Assembly: GCF_002179555.1 (NCBI RefSeq)
Contig: NZ_NHOU01000001.1
Location: forward strand, 1-64,000
DNA: 64,000 nt
Reading direction: 5' to 3'
DNA from: Salinicola salarius
GTDB lineage: Bacteria; Pseudomonadota; Gammaproteobacteria; Pseudomonadales; Halomonadaceae
Positions 26,932 through 36,679 of the stretch are shown here, one piece after another. Under the pieces are notes generated by a model, which was given only the letters and a program-made list of their open reading frames with translations, searched no databases and was not told where the DNA came from. Positions within the stretch are counted from its first letter, which is position 1. Every line of letters begins with the position of its first letter. The position numbers were made by a program, and so were the translations under genes.

Positions 26932-27275
26932 GTTGTAGTCCTCGTGATTGACGTTGTTATGGTCGGGGCGAGTCGCGCCGGCGCCGTGCGACGGGGGCAT
27001 GCCCTGGCGCCGGGTCGTGCGAAACCGTCGGGTCATACTAAAGTTGGGAATGGACGGCGCTACAGGACAGATGCCCGTCGTGCTCGAGACAGTTTCCGAA
27101 TCCGGCCGGTCGGTCACCGATGCTCTTGTCGATTGGGTCGTGCGGGTCGTGCGGGCCGGCGCCGCGGTCGCGCCCAGGTGGCGAGGGTACGACGGCCGGC
27201 GCGAGCGTCAAGCGCCAGGGGAACTGGCGCAAATCTTGCAGCGTACAGAGTTCAGCCATGAGGCGGGAACTCGGC
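26932..27275. other. 344-base divergent region between the symporter and MocR genes
   Basis: GC-rich and without a convincing gene. It contains three copies of GGGTCGTGCG, listed separately, and an AT-rich patch around 27034-27050 (TCATACTAAAGTTGGG) that could hold a promoter. Confidence 0.6.
27012..27153. promoter_or_regulatory. Three direct copies of GGGTCGTGCG
   Basis: Copies at 27012-27021, 27135-27144 and 27144-27153; the last two overlap by one base. MocR/GabR-type regulators usually bind direct repeats in the divergent promoter region between their own gene and the target, which is where these lie. Binding is inferred. Confidence 0.4.
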
Positions 27276-28736
27276 ATGCTCGATCACTATTTTCATCTCG
27301 ACTTCGATGCCCGGCGCGGTTTGCAGGAACAGCTGCGCGAGGCGCTGCTGGATGCCATTCATACCGGGACGATTCCGACCGAGGAGGCGTTGCCCTCGTG
27401 TCGCAAGCTGTCTCTGCAACTGGGCATCTCGCGCAATACGGTAGCGCTGGTCTACGAAGGGTTGGTGGAAGACGGTTATCTGGTCAGCCGACCGCGCAGC
27501 GGCTACTACCTGCACGATGCCTACCATGAACCCGATGCACTGGAAACGGGCCGCGGCATGCGCGACGAGGTGGTGGATGCACCATCCTGGGGCAGTCGAT
27601 TCACCCATCGGCCGAGCCATCTGCAGGGTGTCCTGCGCCCCAGCAACTGGATGAACTACGAATTTCCCTTCGTCTACGGTCAACTGGATACCCGGCTGTT
27701 TCCTCTGGAGCAGTGGCGCGAGACGTCGCGCCGGCTGCTGGGCGGACGGCGCGAGCGCCATTGGCTGAGCGACCGCTACGACCAGGACGATCCGATGCTG
27801 GTCGAACAGCTGCGTACCCGGGTGCTGCCCAAGCGCGGCATTCATGCCCGTAGCGACGAAATCCTGATTACCCTCGGCTCGCAGAATGCCCTGTTTCTGA
27901 TCGCCCAGCTGCTGTTCGACGCGCGGACACGAGTGGCGATGGAAAACCCTGGCTACCGGGAAGCGGCCAACGTCTTCCTGCGCCAGGGCGCCCGGCTGAG
28001 CTACCAGTCTATCGATGGCGAGGGCATGTGCCTGGACGCGGCGGCGGCGAAGAGCGACTACCTCTACGTGACGCCCAGCCACCAGGGGCCGACCGGGGTG
28101 ACCATGAGCCGCCGTCGGCGCGAGGCGCTGATCGAGCAGATCCAGCGCCGCGATCAGATCGTGCTGGAAGACGACTACGATGCCGAGGTCAATTTCGATC
28201 GCCATGCCCAGCCGGCACTGAAGGCGAGCCGGGCCGGCTCCCGCGTGATCTACATGAGCAGTCTGTCGAAGCCGCTGTCGCCGGGGCTGCGACTGGGCTA
28301 CGTGGTGGCCGATGCCGAACTGATCGAGGAGCTGCGGGCGTTGCGCCGGCTGATGTACCGCCACCCGCCTTCCGGCCTGCAGCAGCAGTTGGCGCAGTTT
28401 CTCTCCCAGGGCCATTACGATCGCTATCTGCGGCTCTTCGCCGACGAGATGCGCCATCGCTGGGAGATCATGGATGCCGCCATCGGCCGGGATCTGCCCG
28501 ACTGCCGCCGGGTTGGTGGAGATCATGCCAGCGTGTTCTGGCTGGAAGCGCCTAAATCGGTGGATACCCAGCGACTGGCCTGGCAGGCCGCGCAGCATGG
28601 CGTGCTGATCGAGCCCGGCTTCCAGCACTTCTTCGATCAGGCACCGCCGCGCAACTACATGCGGCTGGGATTCGGTGCCATCGACGCCGAGCGCATCGCG
28701 CCGGGGATCGCCCGGCTGGCCCGCGCGTTCGGCTAG
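27276..28736 (+). CDS. MocR/GabR-family PLP-dependent transcriptional regulator
   Basis: 486 residues from ATG 27276: a GntR-type winged helix (about 10-75; LPSCRKLSLQLGISRNTVAL, YEGLVEDGYL) joined to a fold-type I aminotransferase domain. The latter has VTPSHQGPTGVTMS, VLEDDYDAEV and the PLP lysine in YMSSLSKPLSPGLRLGYVV. Such proteins sense amino compounds through PLP and control transaminase or transporter genes. It sits between the gltS-amidohydrolase-CobW genes (divergent) and a class III aminotransferase (convergent), both plausible targets. An ATG at 27258 is an alternative start. Confidence 0.9.
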   Translation: MLDHYFHLDFDARRGLQEQLREALLDAIHTGTIPTEEALPSCRKLSLQLGISRNTVALVYEGLVEDGYLVSRPRSGYYLHDAYHEPDALETGRGMRDEVVDAPSWGSRFTHRPSHLQGVLRPSNWMNYEFPFVYGQLDTRLFPLEQWRETSRRLLGGRRERHWLSDRYDQDDPMLVEQLRTRVLPKRGIHARSDEILITLGSQNALFLIAQLLFDARTRVAMENPGYREAANVFLRQGARLSYQSIDGEGMCLDAAAAKSDYLYVTPSHQGPTGVTMSRRRREALIEQIQRRDQIVLEDDYDAEVNFDRHAQPALKASRAGSRVIYMSSLSKPLSPGLRLGYVVADAELIEELRALRRLMYRHPPSGLQQQLAQFLSQGHYDRYLRLFADEMRHRWEIMDAAIGRDLPDCRRVGGDHASVFWLEAPKSVDTQRLAWQAAQHGVLIEPGFQHFFDQAPPRNYMRLGFGAIDAERIAPGIARLARAFG

Positions 28737-28772
28737 GTTTCTACGCCAACCCCTTGTACGCGTCCAGACGAC

Positions 28773-28796
28773 AGCGACCGGCCAGAGCCGGTCGCT
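28773..28796. terminator. Bidirectional hairpin terminator
   Basis: AGCGACCGGC and GCCGGTCGCT form a perfect 10-bp stem with loop CAGA, between the convergent MocR and aminotransferase genes. The T tract is weak on both sides. Confidence 0.65.
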
Positions 28797-28817
28797 CATC
28801 CTGCCTTGCGAAGCTGC

Positions 28818-30146
28818 TCAGCCAGCCGAAAACTCGCCCAGCACCTGGTCGAGGATGCCTAGACCCTCGGCGACTTCCGCTTCGCTGACAATGCACGGCG
28901 GCACGACGTGAATGCGGTTCTCGACCACGAACGGCAGCAGGCCCTTGGCGATCAGCGCGTTCTTGATCGCGCCCATCCGGTCCGCCGGCAGCGGCGCCCG
29001 GGTCTGGCGATCGCTAACCAGTTCCAGCGCGTGGAAGACGCCGAGACCGCGGGTTTCACCGACGATGGCATGATCCCGTGCCAGCTGCTGCAGCCCCGCA
29101 GCCAGCGGGCCATTGCCGACGCGCTCGGCGTTTTCCACTACGCCTTCCTCGGCCATCGCATCCAGCGTGGCGACGATGGCGGCCATGGCCAGCGGATGAC
29201 CGGAATAGGTCAGGCCGCCAAAGAACATGTGATCATCGAAATGGCGGCTGATCTCGTCGGAGATGATCACGCCCCCGGCCGGCACGTAGCCGGAATTGAC
29301 GCCCTTGGCGAATACGATCAGGTCCGGCCTGGCGTCGAAGTGCTCGAGGGCGAACCAGCGCCCGGTGCGGCCGAAGCCGGCCATGACTTCGTCGAAGATC
29401 AGCAGGATGCCGTACTGGTCGGCCAGCCGGCGGACACCCTCCATGTAGCCCTTAGGGGGAATCAGCACGCCGGCGGTACCGGGAATCGACTCCAGCAGAA
29501 TCGCGGCGATGGCGTTCGGCCCTTCGCATTCGATCACGCGCTTCAGGTGCTGCAGCGCACGCTGGCACTCTTCTTCCTCGTTGCCGGCCCAGAAATCGCT
29601 GCGGTAGAGAAAGGGGTTGAAGAAGTGGGCGTGGCCGCGGGCGAACTCGTTGGGCACGCGTCGCGGATCGCCGGTGGCGACGATGGCCGAGCCGGTATTG
29701 CCGTGATAGGAGCGGTAGGCCGACAGGATCTTGTCGCGGCCGGTCACGCTGCGCGCCATGCGCATGGCGTTTTCGTTGGCATCGGCGCCGGCGTTGGTGA
29801 AGAACACCTTGCCGAAGCCGGAGGGCGCCCGTTCGAGAATCCGCTTGGCCGCCTCGCCGCGTGCCAGGTTGGCATGGGCTGGCGCGATGGTGGTCAGCTG
29901 CTCCGCCTGTGCCTGGATGGCGGCGATCACCTTGGGATGCTGGTGGCCGATGTTGGTGTTGACCAGCTGACTGCTGAAGTCCAGATACTCCTTGCCAGCG
30001 TAGTCCCAAAGCCGGCATCCCTTGCCACCGGCGATCACCATCGGCGACAGGTTGCCCTGCGACGACCAGGAGTGGAATACATGCTGGCGGTCGAGCTGGT
30101 GGACATACGCGTTGGAAACAACGTCGTTGATGAGGGTATCGGTCAT
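28818..30146 (-). CDS. Class III PLP-dependent aminotransferase
   Basis: 442 residues, an omega-amino-acid:pyruvate or 4-aminobutyrate-type enzyme. Seen: FFTNAGADANENAMRMAR, YRSYHGNTGSAI, LLIFDEVMAGFGRTG with Asp252, and the PLP lysine Lys281 in FAKGVNSGYVPAGG. The N-terminal region, with a histidine-rich HVFHSWSSQG, resembles taurine- and beta-alanine-type transaminases, but the substrate is not fixed by sequence. It converges with the MocR regulator and is divergent from a TauE/SafE exporter. ATG 30146 follows AGGAACCC-like spacing. Confidence 0.9.
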   Translation of the reverse strand: MTDTLINDVVSNAYVHQLDRQHVFHSWSSQGNLSPMVIAGGKGCRLWDYAGKEYLDFSSQLVNTNIGHQHPKVIAAIQAQAEQLTTIAPAHANLARGEAAKRILERAPSGFGKVFFTNAGADANENAMRMARSVTGRDKILSAYRSYHGNTGSAIVATGDPRRVPNEFARGHAHFFNPFLYRSDFWAGNEEEECQRALQHLKRVIECEGPNAIAAILLESIPGTAGVLIPPKGYMEGVRRLADQYGILLIFDEVMAGFGRTGRWFALEHFDARPDLIVFAKGVNSGYVPAGGVIISDEISRHFDDHMFFGGLTYSGHPLAMAAIVATLDAMAEEGVVENAERVGNGPLAAGLQQLARDHAIVGETRGLGVFHALELVSDRQTRAPLPADRMGAIKNALIAKGLLPFVVENRIHVVPPCIVSEAEVAEGLGILDQVLGEFSAG

Positions 30147-30503
30147 GGCAGGGTTCCTGTTGTTTGGCGTTGCTGACGAGCGTCCACGGTGGCTGGCCGG
30201 CATCGATATCGACGTCGACGCTGACGAGATGATGGCTGGCGCATCCGGACGGCAGTTCGAACGATGGCGTTCACTGTCTCGATTCAAGACTAGGGGGCGA
30301 TGGGCGGATCGCGTAGAGCCAGAATTCGGCGGCGCTCGTGACAGCAGTGGGAGATGTCCCGATACGGAGGCCGAACTGGCCCTACCCGGCGGCCGGGAGG
30401 CTGGGTATGGTGCTCGCTCGATGTCGACCGGTCGGTGCCAGAGTTGGAGGCGCCGGATGAGCCGATACGAGTAGATCTGAAAAGGGGAGGGCTGGCCAGC
30501 GTG
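30147..30503. other. 357-base divergent region, aminotransferase/TauE
   Basis: No gene is supported here; the open frames that cross it lack similarity to known families. The GGGTCGTGCG repeats seen beside the MocR gene are absent. Purine-rich AAAGGGGAGGG at 30480-30490 probably serves as the ribosome site for the exporter. Confidence 0.5.
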
Positions 30504-31286
30504 ATGTCGTCGATGCCGATGCTGTGGCCGGCCGTGGGACTGGCCTGTTTTGCTGGCGTGGTCCGAGGCTACTGCGGGTTCGGCTTTGCCATGTTGCTCG
30601 CGTTGGGGCTGATGCTGTTCCTGCCGCCGGTGGAGGCGGTGCCGCTGGCGCTGCTGCTCGATCTGGTCACCAGTATCGGCCTCTGGCGGCGTGCCGGACG
30701 GCTGGCCGACTGGCCCCGCCTTCGGCGGCTACTGTGTGGCATGGTGGTGGCGACCGTCGTCGGCGTGAGCGTGATGGCGACGCTGCCGGCCACGCCGATG
30801 CGGATCGCGGTGGCCCTGCTGGCGCTGGCCGGCGCCATGGCGTTGCTGTTGCGGCGTGATCCGCGCTCCGTGAGTGACGAGCTCGAGCCGGACCCGACCG
30901 GGCGCGACGCGAAGGGAGGCGGCTGGCCGAGCGTGATGGCCGGCGGCGTTTCCGGGCTGTGCATGACGCTGGCCTCGTCCGGCGGGCCGCCGCTGATGCT
31001 CTATCTGCTTCACCGGCGACTAGGGCCGACGACGCTGCGGGCCACGGCGATCGTGTTCTTCGCGGCCAGCAGCATGGCCTCTCTGGTCGGATTGGGGCTG
31101 GCGGGCGAACTCGGACGGGAGACGCTGCTCCGCGGAGCCTGGCTGCTGGTGCCTGCCCTGATCGGCAATGCGCTGGGACAGTGGGCTTTCGAACGCTCGA
31201 AGCCACGTTCGATGAAAGTCACCGTGGCGCCGCTGCTGATCGCGCTGTCGGTGTGGGTGCTGGCCCGTGAAGCCGGCTATGGTTAG
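30504..31286 (+). CDS. TauE/SafE-family sulfite/anion exporter
   Basis: 260 residues, about eight membrane helices in two repeated halves, each opening with a glycine-rich motif: GVVRGYCGFGFAMLLALG in the first and GVSGLCMTLASSGGPPLMLY in the second. Family members export sulfite, sulfoacetate or related organosulfonates and anions. Its placement next to a transaminase and MocR regulator recalls taurine-type pathways, but no sulfoacetaldehyde acetyltransferase is present. Start ATG 30504, or GTG 30501, after GGGGAGGG. Confidence 0.82.
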   Translation: MSSMPMLWPAVGLACFAGVVRGYCGFGFAMLLALGLMLFLPPVEAVPLALLLDLVTSIGLWRRAGRLADWPRLRRLLCGMVVATVVGVSVMATLPATPMRIAVALLALAGAMALLLRRDPRSVSDELEPDPTGRDAKGGGWPSVMAGGVSGLCMTLASSGGPPLMLYLLHRRLGPTTLRATAIVFFAASSMASLVGLGLAGELGRETLLRGAWLLVPALIGNALGQWAFERSKPRSMKVTVAPLLIALSVWVLAREAGYG

Positions 31287-31325
31287 GCCCCGTTCCGCCA
31301 ACGGGTACACAGCGTCGAGCGCTGA

Positions 31326-32126
<801 letters not shown>

Positions 32127-32166
32127 TGGCCGTCCGAGCCCCGCAGCGATAGCGGTGGCGGCATGA

Positions 32167-32203
32167 AAAGGCTCGAGCCTGTCGACGACAGGCTCGGGCC
32201 TTT
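32167..32203. terminator. Strong bidirectional rho-independent terminator
   Basis: A near-perfect stem AAAGGCTCGAGCCTGTCG / CGACAGGCTCGGGCCTTT (one G-U pair) followed by TTTCCTTT on plus and preceded by AAAA for the minus strand. It separates convergent ydfG and the Tim44-like gene. Confidence 0.8.
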
Positions 32204-32276
32204 CCTTTCAAGCGGCTTTTGTCAGCGCTGGTCCCGGTGCCTTGGCGTCAGTCGTGCCGAGACGCCGGGTGCCAAC

Positions 32277-33119
32277 TCAGGCCGTGGGGTTCTGCTCGAT
32301 CCCCTGAATGTACCAGGGTGCGCCGTCGCGCAGGGAGCGCTTGAGGTGCCAGGTTTCGTTGAATTCGGTCTCTTCGCCGTTTTCGTCGAGCACGCCATGG
32401 AACAGGACCGTCGCTTCGGCCTCGTCCTTGATCTCCTGCACGCTGCCCAGTTCGGCGAACAGGCGCACGATCTCGGTGCGGTTGTTGGCCGGCTGCGCCA
32501 TGCGTTCCGCTTTCAGCAGGTTGTAGAGCTCGGGCGTGACGTACTCCTGGATCTGGCTGAGGTCATTGTTGTCCCAGGCGCGCTGGAGCGTGGTGAAATG
32601 CTCCTTGGCACCGGTCAGGAAGCGTTCGCGATCGAACCAGGCTGGTTCGGTGGCGATGCCGCCGGTGTGTGTTCCCGCGGCGTTGCCGCCTATGAACGGC
32701 GTCGGCTGGGCGCTGTTGTCTTCCCGCATCGTGTCGTTGGGCTGGCCGCCGTCGCGATGGCCGGCCGTCGCATGCCGCCGACGGCCCGCAATGAGCCGGA
32801 AGGCGATGAACGCCACCAGCGCGATCAGCAGCATGTCGAGCATCCGGAAGCCGTCGAAGGCGCCGCCGAAGAACAGCGATGCCAGCAGGCCGCCGGCCAG
32901 CATCCCGGCCAGCGGGCCGGCGAAGCGGGAGAGTCCGGCGCTCGGCTGGCGTGGCGGTGCCGAGGCGTTGCTGCGCGTGGTGGTCGGCGTCGGCTGTTGA
33001 ACCGAGCGCGAGTAGGAACCGAAACTCTTGCCGCCGCCGAGACGGCGCGCCTCGGCGTGGTCGACTGCGGCGCTGAAACCGAGCAGGCCGACCATAATCA
33101 TGACGAGCAGATGTCGCAT
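32277..33119 (-). CDS. Tim44-like domain protein, membrane anchored
   Basis: 280 residues. A signal-like hydrophobic N-terminus (to about residue 24, ending HAEA), a Ser/Gln/Thr/Pro-rich linker, two hydrophobic segments around 63-110 (FAGPLAGMLAGGLLASLFF, MLLIALVAFIAFRLI), then a C-terminal Tim44 (MBA1-like) domain with FLTGAKEHFTTLQRAWDNND and EYVTPELYNLL. Bacterial homologues are of unknown function; a role in membrane protein transport is only suggested by the domain name. CAGGAGAAAG precedes the ATG. Confidence 0.85.
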   Translation of the reverse strand: MRHLLVMIMVGLLGFSAAVDHAEARRLGGGKSFGSYSRSVQQPTPTTTRSNASAPPRQPSAGLSRFAGPLAGMLAGGLLASLFFGGAFDGFRMLDMLLIALVAFIAFRLIAGRRRHATAGHRDGGQPNDTMREDNSAQPTPFIGGNAAGTHTGGIATEPAWFDRERFLTGAKEHFTTLQRAWDNNDLSQIQEYVTPELYNLLKAERMAQPANNRTEIVRLFAELGSVQEIKDEAEATVLFHGVLDENGEETEFNETWHLKRSLRDGAPWYIQGIEQNPTA

Positions 33120-33285
33120 GGCTTTCTCCTGAAATCGTTGTCCTGGACGAGTGACGGACCTGCATGGCACCGTTCGGGCGCACTCGTTGCTGCGAGCATT
33201 ATCGCAGATCGTCATGAATGGAAGCTGAATGCCGGGAGGCCCGGGCTGCTTCTTTAGTCGCGTCTATCGAGTCTGGCCGCCTGGT

Positions 33286-34068
33286 CTAGTCACGATCCTG
33301 CTCGCGACGGCGGAAAACCGGCTTGTCCGGCTTCGACTCTTCCGGCGAGTATCGGTAGCCGGCCACGTCGAATTCGGTCAGAGCTGAAGGCTTCTCGACC
33401 CGTTCGCGTATCAGCCAGGCCGCCATCAGCCCCCGGGCCTTCTTGGCATAGAAGCTGATGATCTTGAACTGGCCGTTCTTCTCGTCTCTGAACACCGGGG
33501 AGACGACATCGGCCTCGAGCTGCTTGAAATCGATGGCCTTGCTGTACTCGTTGGAGGCGAGGTTGACCAGAGTCGAACTGCCGCTGGCGGCGACCGCCGC
33601 GTCCAGATCCCGGGTCAGCCGGTCCTGCCAGTAGGCGTACAGGTCCTTGCCTGCGGCGTTCTCCAGCCGGATGCCCATTTCCAGGCGATAGGGCTGGATC
33701 AGATCCAGCGGTCGCAGCATGCCGTAGAGGCCGGACAGAATCCGCAGGTGATCCTGCGCGAAGGCGTTGTCGGCGTCGCTGAAGGTGGCGGCTTCCAGAC
33801 CGACGTAGACGTCGCCCTGGAAGGCCTGTGCCGCGGGCTTGGCGTTGTCCATCGAGAACGGCGTCTGCCACTCGGCATAGCGCGCCGCGTTGAGTCCGGC
33901 CAGCTTGTCGCTAATGCCCATCAGTTCCGACAGCTGCTGGGGTGAGTAGCCGCGCAGGATCTCGATCAGTGCCCGACTCTGATCGAGATAGTCGGGTTGG
34001 GTGACGTCCCGTGTCGACGAGGGCGTTTCGAAGTCCAGCGTCTTGGCCGGAGAGATGATGCTGAGCAT
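33286..34068 (-). CDS. yaaA: Peroxide stress protein YaaA (DUF328)
   Basis: 260 residues, full length for the family (E. coli 258). Typical segments are the N-terminal [50 protein letters not shown] and [19 protein letters not shown]. YaaA binds DNA and lowers intracellular free iron during peroxide stress. The ribosome site is weak. It is followed on the same strand by the Tim44-like gene and preceded by tas. Confidence 0.94.
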   Translation of the reverse strand: MLSIISPAKTLDFETPSSTRDVTQPDYLDQSRALIEILRGYSPQQLSELMGISDKLAGLNAARYAEWQTPFSMDNAKPAAQAFQGDVYVGLEAATFSDADNAFAQDHLRILSGLYGMLRPLDLIQPYRLEMGIRLENAAGKDLYAYWQDRLTRDLDAAVAASGSSTLVNLASNEYSKAIDFKQLEADVVSPVFRDEKNGQFKIISFYAKKARGLMAAWLIRERVEKPSALTEFDVAGYRYSPEESKPDKPVFRRREQDRD

Positions 34069-34124
34069 GGCGCGCTTATCCGTATGGGAAACGTTGCGTT
34101 ATCGACTGCCGTCGCTGGCGGGCG

Positions 34125-35162
34125 TCAGGGGCAGGGGTTGGAGATTCTTCGGTGCACCGCTTCGATCGCGTCGAGCACGTCGTCGGAGAGTTCGAGCGAG
34201 TCGCTGGCGATGTTGGCATCGAGCTGTTCGAGGGTGGTCGCACCGATGATGTTGCTGGTCACGAACGGTCGTGAGGTCACGTAGGCCAGTGCCATCTGGG
34301 CCGGGTCCAGGCCGTGCTCGCGGGCGATGTCGACGTAGGCTCGGGTCGCTTCCTCGGCCAGCTCGGAGGTATAGCGGGAGAAGCGCTCGAACAGGGTCAG
34401 GCGGCCCTTGGGCGGCTTCTGGCCGTCGAGATATTTCCCCGAGAGCACGCCGAACGCCAGCGGCGAGTAGGCCAGCAGGCCGACGTCTTCGCGATGGGCG
34501 ATTTCGGAAAGGCCCACTTCGAAGCTGCGGTTGAGCAGGTTGTAGGGGTTCTGGACGCTGGCGACGCGCGGCAGACCCTGGGTCTCGGCCAGGTGCAGGC
34601 AGCGCATGACGCCCCAAGGGGTGTCGTTGGAAAGCCCGATGGCGCGGATCTTGCCGGCATCGACGGCGTCCTTCAGCGCGCCGAGGGTCTCTTCCAGCGG
34701 CGTGGCATCGCTGTCGTCGCCCGGCAGGTAGCCCAACTGACCAAAGCAGTTGACGTGGCGATCGGGCCAGTGGAGCTGATAGAGGTCGAGATAGTCGGTC
34801 TGCAGGCGCTTCAGGCTCGCGTCCAGAGCCTGATGGATCTGCTCGCGGGTATGCCGCGGCCCGCCGCGCAGGTGCTCCATGCCACGGCCGGCGCCCGCCG
34901 CCTTGCTGGCGATGATCAGGTCGTCACGCTTGCCACGCTTTTGCAGCCAGCTGCCGATATAGGCTTCGGTGCGGCCCTGCGTCTCGGGCTTCGGCGGCAC
35001 CGGATACATCTCGGCGGCGTCGATGAAATTGATGTCGGCGGCAATGGCACGGTCGAGCTGTTCGTGCGCTTCGGCTTCGGTGTTCTGCTCGCCGAACGTC
35101 ATCGTGCCGAGACACAGGCGAGAAACCTGCATGTCGGTCTTGCCTAAGGGGCGTCGCTGCAT
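34125..35162 (-). CDS. tas: NADP(H)-dependent aldo-keto reductase Tas
   Basis: 345 residues versus 346 for E. coli Tas. AKR features: GTMTFGEQNTEAEAHEQLD, the catalytic DAAEMYPVPPKPETQGRTE (Asp, Tyr) region, Lys in IIASKAAGAG, and LDLYQLHWPDRHVNCFG. Tas complements prephenate dehydrogenase deficiency in E. coli under starvation, but its physiological substrate is unclear. ATG 35162 is chosen by homology; the ORF continues 91 residues upstream without similarity. Confidence 0.92.
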   Translation of the reverse strand: MQRRPLGKTDMQVSRLCLGTMTFGEQNTEAEAHEQLDRAIAADINFIDAAEMYPVPPKPETQGRTEAYIGSWLQKRGKRDDLIIASKAAGAGRGMEHLRGGPRHTREQIHQALDASLKRLQTDYLDLYQLHWPDRHVNCFGQLGYLPGDDSDATPLEETLGALKDAVDAGKIRAIGLSNDTPWGVMRCLHLAETQGLPRVASVQNPYNLLNRSFEVGLSEIAHREDVGLLAYSPLAFGVLSGKYLDGQKPPKGRLTLFERFSRYTSELAEEATRAYVDIAREHGLDPAQMALAYVTSRPFVTSNIIGATTLEQLDANIASDSLELSDDVLDAIEAVHRRISNPCP

Positions 35163-35512
35163 GTTGCACTCCAGGTTGAAATGGCCCGATCGAGACAAAC
35201 CATGGGGACGAAAAACGGGCTGAAAATCGTATGTTACTGGCGCCGTCGTGAGGCGGCAAACCGGGCCTGGAAGCCGGGGGTTGAGTCGCCGCCCGGGCAG
35301 GCGTATTCTTGCGGCCTTTCGCCGCCCGGCCCCCCGGCCGAGTGCGCCTGTGAAAGGTCGATTCCGACGCGCCATAGAGCGTTGCCTGACGTTGCGGTAG
35401 TAGGTGTTGCGGCAATGTAGTAGGTGTTGCGGCAATAGAGAACAAGAGCGTCCAGATCGACACGGTAGTTCGGACCGTCAATGGGTCCCAGTTTCCAGGG
35501 TCACTGTCAGTT
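35163..35512. other. 350-base divergent region, tas / Sel1 gene
   Basis: No supported gene. It contains an exact 20-bp tandem duplication (35397-35436). AT-rich bases at 35210-35240 may include the tas promoter. Confidence 0.55.
35397..35436. repeat. 20-bp perfect tandem duplication
   Basis: GTAGTAGGTGTTGCGGCAAT occurs twice head to tail with no mismatch; a partial third copy (GTTGCGG) precedes it. It lies 77 bases before the Sel1 start, in its leader or promoter. Confidence 0.8.
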
Positions 35513-36028
35513 ATGCCACAGACGTTTTCTTTCTTTACGCGTTTCGAGTTTCATCTGGCGACGCAGCTTAGCCATACGCGCTGGATGACACGCTCGCCGA
35601 GCAAGCAGCGCCTGATGTTGCGCTGGTTCAAGCGCTGTGCCGATGCTGGTCATGTGCCGGCTCGCTCGCTCTACGGCCGAGTGCTGATGCACCGCGGGAT
35701 ATCCCCGAGGGACAAGTCGACCGGCGCGCGCTACGTGCTGCAGGCGGCACAGCAGGGCGACCGTCACGCCCAGTACCAGGCCGGCCGCATCTACGAGCTG
35801 GGTTGCTCGCAGTATCAGCCCAGCGTTCACCATGCGGTGACCTGGTACGCTCGCGCCGGCGAGAATGGTCATGTTCGGGCCGCGGAGCGCCTGGCCGATG
35901 CGTATCGTCGCGGCGAGCTCGGCTTGCCGCACGACCCCGCCCGCGCGGATGAATGGCAGCGCTGGGCGCGCAATCTGGCTGAAGATGGTCCCAACGGCGA
36001 GACGCCCGTCGCGCTCGCCACGCACTGA
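35513..36028 (+). CDS. Sel1-like repeat (tetratricopeptide-related) protein
   Basis: 171 residues with about three Sel1-type helical repeats: ADAGHVPARSLYGRVLMHRG, AAQQGDRHAQYQAGRIYELG and AGENGHVRAAERLADAYRRG, each with the alanine/glycine/tyrosine spacing of the family. Such solenoids bind other proteins; no catalytic residue is visible. No signal peptide. The ribosome site before ATG 35513 is weak. Confidence 0.8.
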   Translation: MPQTFSFFTRFEFHLATQLSHTRWMTRSPSKQRLMLRWFKRCADAGHVPARSLYGRVLMHRGISPRDKSTGARYVLQAAQQGDRHAQYQAGRIYELGCSQYQPSVHHAVTWYARAGENGHVRAAERLADAYRRGELGLPHDPARADEWQRWARNLAEDGPNGETPVALATH

Positions 36029-36166
36029 GAGCCCGCAACCGTCGGCGCATCCTGCGTACCCCGCCATCGTCACGGTGTCGGGGTGAAGTTACGCCCCAAC
36101 GCTGTCATGATGATGCCTCATCGGCGTCGCAAGATGAGACGGCATCATGGAGAGGGAGCCCGCAAC

Positions 36167-36658
36167 GTGTTGCTGCCCACCCTGCTAGACATCGAAGCAT
36201 CCGGCTTTGGCCGTGGCAGTTATCCCATCGAGATCGGCCTGGCCCGTGCCGATGGCAGCCGCTGTGCATTCCTGATTCAGCCGGTACGGGAGTGGACGCA
36301 CTGGGATCCCAAGGCGGAACTGCTGCACGGGATATCCCGCGCTCGTCTGATTCGCGAGGGGCATCCTCCCATCGAGATCGCCCGCTGGCTCAACGACGAA
36401 TTGGCATCGGCGGGGATCGCCTACAGCGACAGCTGGGGCTACGACAACACCTGGTTGTCGCTGCTGTTCGATCAGGCGGGGATGCTGCCGCGATTTCGAC
36501 TGGAGGCGCTGCGGCGTCTGCTGAGCGAGGCGCAGACCGAATGCTGGGCCGACACCAAGGCGCGACTCGCCGAAGCGCATGAAATCCGCCGGCATCGCGC
36601 CGGCGACGATGCCCGCCTGCTGCAGCTGACCTATGCCGAGACGCTAAACGCCAAGTAG
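36167..36658 (+). CDS. DEDDh-type 3'-5' exonuclease-like protein
   Basis: 163 residues from GTG 36167 (GGGAG upstream). The exonuclease motifs are present: Exo I LLDIEASGFG (Asp8, Glu10), Exo II near GYDNTWL (Asp93), and Exo III HRAGDD (His143, Asp148). It is smaller than RNase T or the DnaQ epsilon subunit and stands alone, so its substrate (DNA or RNA) is unknown. Longer in-frame starts back to 36083 exist but lack ribosome sites and similarity. Confidence 0.75.
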   Translation: MLLPTLLDIEASGFGRGSYPIEIGLARADGSRCAFLIQPVREWTHWDPKAELLHGISRARLIREGHPPIEIARWLNDELASAGIAYSDSWGYDNTWLSLLFDQAGMLPRFRLEALRRLLSEAQTECWADTKARLAEAHEIRRHRAGDDARLLQLTYAETLNAK

Positions 36659-36679
36659 CCCCCCGCTCGACTTCCGGAT

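Noticed and set aside
28818-31286. Complete taurine degradation locus (MocR as TauR, transaminase as Tpa, TauE)
   Set aside because: No sulfoacetaldehyde acetyltransferase, phosphotransacetylase or taurine importer accompanies them, and the transaminase substrate cannot be fixed from sequence; left as a hint only.
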